A stretch of 11,301 nt of DNA, taken from the NCBI GenBank assembly GCA_947627075.1, contig CANQUR010000043.1, positions 1 to 11,301 on the forward strand. The letters are read 5' to 3'. A model generated the notes under the pieces. It searched no databases. It was not told where the DNA came from and saw nothing but the letters and a program-made list of their open reading frames with translations. This document shows positions 7,044 through 11,301 of the stretch, in pieces. A program made the position numbers and the translations under genes. The DNA is from an uncultured Clostridia bacterium (GTDB lineage: Bacteria > Bacillota > Clostridia > Christensenellales > Pumilibacteraceae). The stretch's first letter is position 1, and each line of letters opens with the position of its first letter.

Positions 7044-8702
7044 ATGGCTCTGTTTATGAGTATATTACAATTGCTTGCCGGCGTCGGAATATTTATGGCG
7101 GGTATGAAATTCTTGAGCGACGGGCTCCAAAAGAGCGCGGGCAAGGGAATGCGCCAAATGTTCAACCGTTTGAGCGACAAGCGTCTTGCGGGTTACGGTA
7201 TAGGCGTGGGCGTTACCGCTCTCATACAATCGTCCGCAGCTACCTCTGTCATGGCGATGGGACTCGTAAACGCGGGCATAATGGAGCTTAAACAGGCGAC
7301 TTCGATCGTGTTGGGCGCAAAGGTGGGCACTACCATAACGGGCGTTATAGTCGCTTTGTCCGCATTCGACAGCGGCGGATTTTCCCTCAATATGTTTTTT
7401 GCGGCAATAAGTATCATCGGAGTATCGATGATGCTGTTTTCTAAAAAGGAAAGCATAAATCGCATAGGACTTATTCTTACGGGCTTCGGGCTCATATTCG
7501 TAGGACTTATATTTATGAGTACGGCAATGGGGACCGAGCAAATAAAAGGCTTTTTTGTAAATATATTTCAAACCATAAACAATCCCATATTGCTCATGCT
7601 CATATCAATATTGTTTACGGGACTTATTCAATCTTCGAGCGCGTCTACGGGTATATATATCACCATGATGGGCGTGGGGACCATGACTACATATCAGGCT
7701 TTTTTCCTTGTGATAGGCGCAAATATAGGCACTTGCATTACCGCCGTTTTGGCTGCGATAGGAGCGAGCACAAACGCAAAGAGAGTCGCCTTTTTGCACG
7801 TTATAACGTCCGTTTTCGGAGCGGTAATTTTCTCGATATTATTGCTTATTTGCGGCGGACCGATAGCAGACTTTATGGACAAAGCCATAGTCCTTCCGGG
7901 CTGGCGAATTGCAATATTCAATATTGTATTTAATCTGTCGTATACGATAATTTTGCTCCCGTTCGTGGGCAAACTTGCGGGTATATCCAAACGACTAATA
8001 AAAGAATCGGATAAGGAAAAGCGCAATGTTTTGAAGTTTATCGACCAAAGATTGCTTTCCACTCCCACGATCGCGGTCGCACAGGTACAAAAAGAAGTTT
8101 TTCACATGGCGGCTCTTGCAAAAGAGAATCTCGCAATAGCGATGGAAGCTATCATAAACTACGACGTCGGCAAAAGCGACCTACTTGAAAGCAACGAAAG
8201 CGATATTAACACCTTAAACAAGGAAATAGCCTCGTATCTTATAAAGATATCTTCGCTCAACATAAGTTCGTCGGACGAAAAACTTATAGGTACGCTTCAC
8301 CATGTAATAAACGATATCGAAAGGATAGGCGACCACGCCGAAAACTTTATGGAGCTCGCGGGCGGAATTTTACAGGAAGGCGCCGAGCTTTCGGATGAAG
8401 CGATAAGCGAGCTCAAAAATATGTATTCCAAAGTGGCGGAAATGTTCGAAAAAGGGCTTTATATAGTGGAAAAGCAGGATAAATCCGAGCTCAAAAAGGT
8501 GGCGCAACTCGAGGATGAGGTGGATACGCTCAAAAAGGTTTACAACGATCACCATATCATGCGCTTACACGCTCAAAAGTGTACGGTGGAAAGCGGGACA
8601 TACTTTTATGATATAATTACCGAGCTTGAAAGGATCGCCGACCACATTACGAATATAGCGTTTAGCGTGGACAGCCCCACAGGCACGATAGCGGCGGTAT
8701 GA
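7044..8702 (+). CDS. Na+/phosphate cotransporter family protein with PhoU-like C-terminal domain
   Basis: The 552-residue protein has the two inverted Na/Pi-cotransporter repeats, each with the family signature: QSSAATS at residues 62-68 and QSSSAST at 196-202. Hydrophobic helices fill about residues 1-310. From about 330 the protein turns soluble and helical and contains two PhoU-type motifs, DIERIGDHAEN and ELERIADH, with acidic residues known in PhoU to bind metal. Expected role: sodium-driven phosphate import at the cytoplasmic membrane, with the PhoU part possibly sensing or gating. The length is usual for NptA-like proteins with a PhoU tail. The start ATG at 7044 follows GAGGAA (7028-7033) with 10-base spacing and begins directly at the first helix; ATG at 7056 is a less likely alternative. 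It is the first gene of a tight operon, ending one base before the PHP gene. Confidence 0.93.
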   Translation: MALFMSILQLLAGVGIFMAGMKFLSDGLQKSAGKGMRQMFNRLSDKRLAGYGIGVGVTALIQSSAATSVMAMGLVNAGIMELKQATSIVLGAKVGTTITGVIVALSAFDSGGFSLNMFFAAISIIGVSMMLFSKKESINRIGLILTGFGLIFVGLIFMSTAMGTEQIKGFFVNIFQTINNPILLMLISILFTGLIQSSSASTGIYITMMGVGTMTTYQAFFLVIGANIGTCITAVLAAIGASTNAKRVAFLHVITSVFGAVIFSILLLICGGPIADFMDKAIVLPGWRIAIFNIVFNLSYTIILLPFVGKLAGISKRLIKESDKEKRNVLKFIDQRLLSTPTIAVAQVQKEVFHMAALAKENLAIAMEAIINYDVGKSDLLESNESDINTLNKEIASYLIKISSLNISSSDEKLIGTLHHVINDIERIGDHAENFMELAGGILQEGAELSDEAISELKNMYSKVAEMFEKGLYIVEKQDKSELKKVAQLEDEVDTLKKVYNDHHIMRLHAQKCTVESGTYFYDIITELERIADHITNIAFSVDSPTGTIAAV

Positions 8703-8703
8703 T

Positions 8704-9372
8704 ATGAAGATAGATTTGCATGTACACTCGGGTTTTTCGATTTGCGCGTCTACAACTTACAAGGAAGCGGTGGAGCTTTATGCCCAAGCGAACATAAATA
8801 TTGTACTTTGCAATCACTACAACGCGCTGTATACGACGCCTTACGGCGGAGCATACTCAAAGCATGACTATCCGCTTCGCTATGTCGAGGAATTTTATCG
8901 TACTCGTGATTACGGCGATAAACTCGGAGTAAAGGTACTGTTCGGGATCGAAGCGGCAATTTGCTTGCCCGACTGCCCGTATGCCGAATATCTTATTTAC
9001 GGCGCGTCGCCCGAATTTGTGCTGGACAATCCGCGACTTTATGAACTCGATCAAAAGGAGCTCTATGCGCTTTGCAAACAAAACGATCTGTTTTTAGTTC
9101 AAGCGCATCCGTTCAGAAAGGAGCAAGGGCACTTCCCGCACGATATGAAAAGCGTGGATGGGGTGGAAATAAATTGCCATTATCGCTTTTTGCGCGAGGA
9201 AGAAAGAGTGCGCGCGCTTGCAAAAGAAAATAATTTGATAATAACTTGCGGAAGCGATTTTCACACAGCCGGTCAGCAGGGCGCGGGCGGCATAATATGC
9301 GAGGACATAAAAGACGAAAAAGAGCTTAAAGACGTCCTTACGAAAAACGATTTCCGAATTTTCATGAGGTGA
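8704..9372 (+). CDS. PHP-domain metal-dependent phosphoesterase
   Basis: The 222-residue protein matches the single-domain PHP phosphoesterases. Metal-ligand motifs appear in the expected order: DLHVHS near the N-terminus (Asp4, His6, His8), an NHYN motif with His38, FGIEAA with Glu83, QAHPFR with His135, and GSDFHT with Asp185 and His187. Family members hydrolyse phosphoesters using two or three metal ions in the cytoplasm; the substrate cannot be told from sequence. The second motif usually reads T-D-H or A-D-H and here reads C-N-H, so a usual acidic ligand is replaced by asparagine; the other sites are intact. The start follows the TGA of the transporter after one base and has only a weak GGCGG upstream, so translation is probably coupled. 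Its stop overlaps the ribosome binding site of the next gene. It could also be a tyrosine-phosphatase-like or nucleotide-type PHP enzyme. Confidence 0.9.
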   Translation: MKIDLHVHSGFSICASTTYKEAVELYAQANINIVLCNHYNALYTTPYGGAYSKHDYPLRYVEEFYRTRDYGDKLGVKVLFGIEAAICLPDCPYAEYLIYGASPEFVLDNPRLYELDQKELYALCKQNDLFLVQAHPFRKEQGHFPHDMKSVDGVEINCHYRFLREEERVRALAKENNLIITCGSDFHTAGQQGAGGIICEDIKDEKELKDVLTKNDFRIFMR

Positions 9373-9374
9373 CG

Positions 9375-10295
9375 ATGGAAGATAGCACTTTGCCTCAACT
9401 TAATATCCAACAAAAAAAGCGCAGATTTTGGGAACTTGATTTCATTCGCGGGATTTGCGTTATTTTGATGGTTTTCGATCATATGTTGTTTACGCTTTCC
9501 AACGTCGCCCCGTTCATTGACCAAATGCTCGGCAAGAACTTGTGGGAAAATGTGAGCCTTTTTATAGAAGATGTCTATTACGGCGGTACGTTGCGCATAT
9601 GGGTGCGTTTTGTTGTGCTTTTCTGCTTCTTTTCGATATGCGGAATAAGCTGTACGTTTTCGCGCTCGAATGTAAAACGCGGTCTGCTGTGTTTTTTGGT
9701 CGGATGCGGTATAACCTTTGTTACGGTGCTTGTCGACCGAATATTCGATATAGGTATAACCATATATGTGGGCGTGCTTCATATGCTGGGATCTTCCATG
9801 ATAATATACGGCGCTCTCGACGGGCTTGGTAACCTAATAGCAAAAATAGGCAAGGACGACAAGACAAAAAAGGTAACGAGGATAATAGGCGATTATCTTG
9901 CGCCGTCGATCGGACTTATAATACTCATAATTTATTTTTCGTGCTTTTGTACGGGGATACAAGGCGACTCGTTTACTACTAATGTATATGTAGAGGACAG
10001 TCAAGCCTCTATGATAGCGTCGCTGTTTTTCGACGTTATGAGCCACTCCGACCATACCGTGAGTTCGATAGGCGGCGCGGATTATTGGGCGCTTTTTCCC
10101 TGGCTGGGTTTTGTGCTTACCGGCGGCTTTATCGGGCGAGGCTTGTATCGCTCAAAACACAAGGACTTTTTGGCAAAAGCGGACGGGAAGTGGAACAAAC
10201 CTTTTTGTTTTGTGGGCAGACATGCGCTTGTGATATATGCGGTACACCAAGTCGCGGTCGTCGCCCTTGTCTTTTTGATAACTTTAATAGCTTGA
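9375..10295 (+). CDS. Multi-spanning membrane acyltransferase, HGSNAT/DUF1624-like
   Basis: The 306-residue integral membrane protein begins after a charged head with the hallmark ELDFIRGICVILMVFDHM (residues 20-37, His36 inside the first helix). Further helices lie at about 76-94, 102-121, 128-146, 175-193, 240-258 and 280-305. Near the C-terminus, ALFPWLGFVLTGGFIGRGLY and FVGRHALVIYAVHQ match the closing pattern of the heparan-alpha-glucosaminide N-acetyltransferase (HGSNAT/DUF1624) fold. Relatives transfer acyl groups across the membrane, often to sugars of envelope polymers; the acceptor here is unknown. ATG at 9375 is chosen because GAGG (9366-9369) stands 5 bases before it; GTG at 9369 would add two residues and overlap the site. 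It lies two bases after the PHP gene and nine before an acyl-activating enzyme gene, which suggests that enzyme supplies the acyl donor (inference). Confidence 0.87.
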   Translation: MEDSTLPQLNIQQKKRRFWELDFIRGICVILMVFDHMLFTLSNVAPFIDQMLGKNLWENVSLFIEDVYYGGTLRIWVRFVVLFCFFSICGISCTFSRSNVKRGLLCFLVGCGITFVTVLVDRIFDIGITIYVGVLHMLGSSMIIYGALDGLGNLIAKIGKDDKTKKVTRIIGDYLAPSIGLIILIIYFSCFCTGIQGDSFTTNVYVEDSQASMIASLFFDVMSHSDHTVSSIGGADYWALFPWLGFVLTGGFIGRGLYRSKHKDFLAKADGKWNKPFCFVGRHALVIYAVHQVAVVALVFLITLIA

Positions 10296-10304
10296 GGTGT
10301 AATT

Positions 10305-11301
10305 ATGACGCTGTACGAAAGCTTTGAATCTTGCGCAAAAAACAATCCCGAAAAGACGGCTGTCGTGTTTTATGGGAAGCGTATCGCGTTTGGAAAGCTG
10401 CTTGAATACGTCAATAGGGCGGCAAGCGGACTGAAAAACTATGTAAAAAGAGATGATATAGTCACCCTATGTGTGCCCAACAGTCCGAGCGCGGCAATAG
10501 CTTTGTACGCGCTCAACAAACTTGGCGCCGTCGTCAACCTCGTTCATCCTCTCATAAAGAAGGCAAGTTTAATACAATGCATGAAAAAAGTCGGAAGCGG
10601 TTTGCTTATCGCCTACGATCAATTTGACGGAAAAAACGACATGGGGTGCGAAATTTTGATATCCGATTCAAGCTATTTCATGAGCGGAGTGGCTCGGATC
10701 TATTACAAACACGCATTCAAGGCTAAAATAGGTAAGTACGATAAAAGAAAAAAATTCGAAAATTTGCTCAAATTTCCCCAGCTCGAAACGACCGAGCGTC
10801 CCACAAAAGCGTCTGTTTTTTTGCCCAGCGGAGGCACGACGGGCGAGCCGAAGGTCATAATGCATTCGGACGAGGCATTCAACAGACTTTGCGGATATGC
10901 GAACTTTTTTCTTTCCGAGCCCATACAAAATTACAAGGCTATGTACTCGGTGTTGCCGATATTCCACGGCTTTGGACTGTGCATGAATATGCATATTTGC
11001 ATGACTAATGCCATCACCAACGTGATGACGCTTAAATTCAATGCCAAATCTATGGCAAAAGCCATAAAAAAGGAAGGAATAAATATACTTACGGGCGTTC
11101 CCGCCATGTACAATAAATTGCTTGCTTGCAAGCAGTTTCAAAATGCCGATTTGAGTAGCATAAAGGATTGCTTCGTCGGCGGCGACTATGCGCCCGAGGA
11201 ACTCATAGACAATTTTAACGCGGCTTTGAAAAGAGGGGGCAGTAAAGGAAAGCTTTATGTCGGGTACGGTCTTACCGAAACGGTCACAGTTTGCGCTGTA
11301 A
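10305..11301 (+). CDS. AMP-forming acyl-activating enzyme (acyl-CoA synthetase/ligase family), C-terminus beyond the right edge
   Basis: The frame is open from ATG at 10305 to the window end (332 codons), so the C-terminal lid domain is missing here. The N-terminus TLYESFESCAKNNPEKTAV is typical of adenylate-forming enzymes. The phosphate-binding loop reads LPSGGTTGEPK at residues 173-183, LPIFHGFGL is the usual A4-like motif, and YGLTE at 321-325 is the A5 motif with the ATP-contacting Thr and Glu. The enzyme should adenylate a carboxylic acid and load it onto CoA or a carrier protein; the acid cannot be read from this part. GAGGTG (10294-10299) precedes the start by 5 bases and overlaps the TGA of the membrane acyltransferase gene. 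Its position directly behind that gene suggests a donor-making partner. A free-standing fatty-acyl-CoA synthetase is the conservative alternative. Confidence 0.9.
   Translation, partial: MTLYESFESCAKNNPEKTAVVFYGKRIAFGKLLEYVNRAASGLKNYVKRDDIVTLCVPNSPSAAIALYALNKLGAVVNLVHPLIKKASLIQCMKKVGSGLLIAYDQFDGKNDMGCEILISDSSYFMSGVARIYYKHAFKAKIGKYDKRKKFENLLKFPQLETTERPTKASVFLPSGGTTGEPKVIMHSDEAFNRLCGYANFFLSEPIQNYKAMYSVLPIFHGFGLCMNMHICMTNAITNVMTLKFNAKSMAKAIKKEGINILTGVPAMYNKLLACKQFQNADLSSIKDCFVGGDYAPEELIDNFNAALKRGGSKGKLYVGYGLTETVTVCAV

Noticed and set aside
7065..7571. A 168-codon open frame on the minus strand inside the transporter gene
   Set aside because: It is antisense to clear Na/phosphate cotransporter signatures and its product is rich in Tyr, His and Arg without any domain pattern.
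9273..9782. A 169-codon minus-strand frame across the PHP/acyltransferase junction
   Set aside because: It spans two well supported plus-strand genes, has no ribosome binding site and no recognisable domain.

Overview
The window looks like chromosomal DNA of an uncultured low-to-mid GC bacterium of the Bacillota, most likely a gut Clostridia. The signs are AGGAGG-type ribosome binding sites, TTGACA/TATAAT-type promoters, frequent ATA codons, a cache-PAS histidine kinase of clostridial style, a DUF1540 protein and an Exp7/CtpE-like P-type ATPase. The taxonomic call is an inference from style, not a search. I see no rRNA, tRNA, CRISPR array, insertion sequence or phage gene.

Left part (1-2300, minus strand): the N-terminal 766 codons of a large membrane sensor histidine kinase. 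It has an extracytoplasmic cache-like sensor with an apparent beta-rich insert, then PAS, HisKA and the start of HATPase_c, and is cut by the left edge. A 200-bp divergent intergenic region follows. Next come two plus-strand genes of unknown role: a small two-helix membrane protein with a PH-like tail (2502-2981) and a degenerate ankyrin-like soluble protein (3067-3849) with its own extended -10 promoter. A strong hairpin at 3881-3925 separates this from a convergent small cysteine-rich protein with two DUF1540 modules (3980-4276, minus strand).

Middle part (4351-6947): a near-consensus promoter drives a P-type cation ATPase gene that is split between two reading frames at a run of eight T residues inside the first transmembrane hairpin. 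Conserved sequence is intact on both sides, but the loop between helices 1 and 2 is missing. This points to a small out-of-frame deletion or a collapsed assembly, so the gene is either broken or wrongly assembled here. A GNRA-loop terminator closes the unit.

Right part (6976-11301): a good promoter opens a tight plus-strand operon. It encodes a Na/phosphate cotransporter with a PhoU-like tail, a PHP-domain metallo-phosphoesterase, a multi-spanning HGSNAT/DUF1624-like acyltransferase and an AMP-forming acyl-activating enzyme that runs off the right edge. Spacings of 1, 2 and 9 bases suggest co-translation. The last two genes look like an acyl-activation plus membrane acyl-transfer pair, and the combination with phosphate uptake and a PHP enzyme is the most system-like arrangement in the window.
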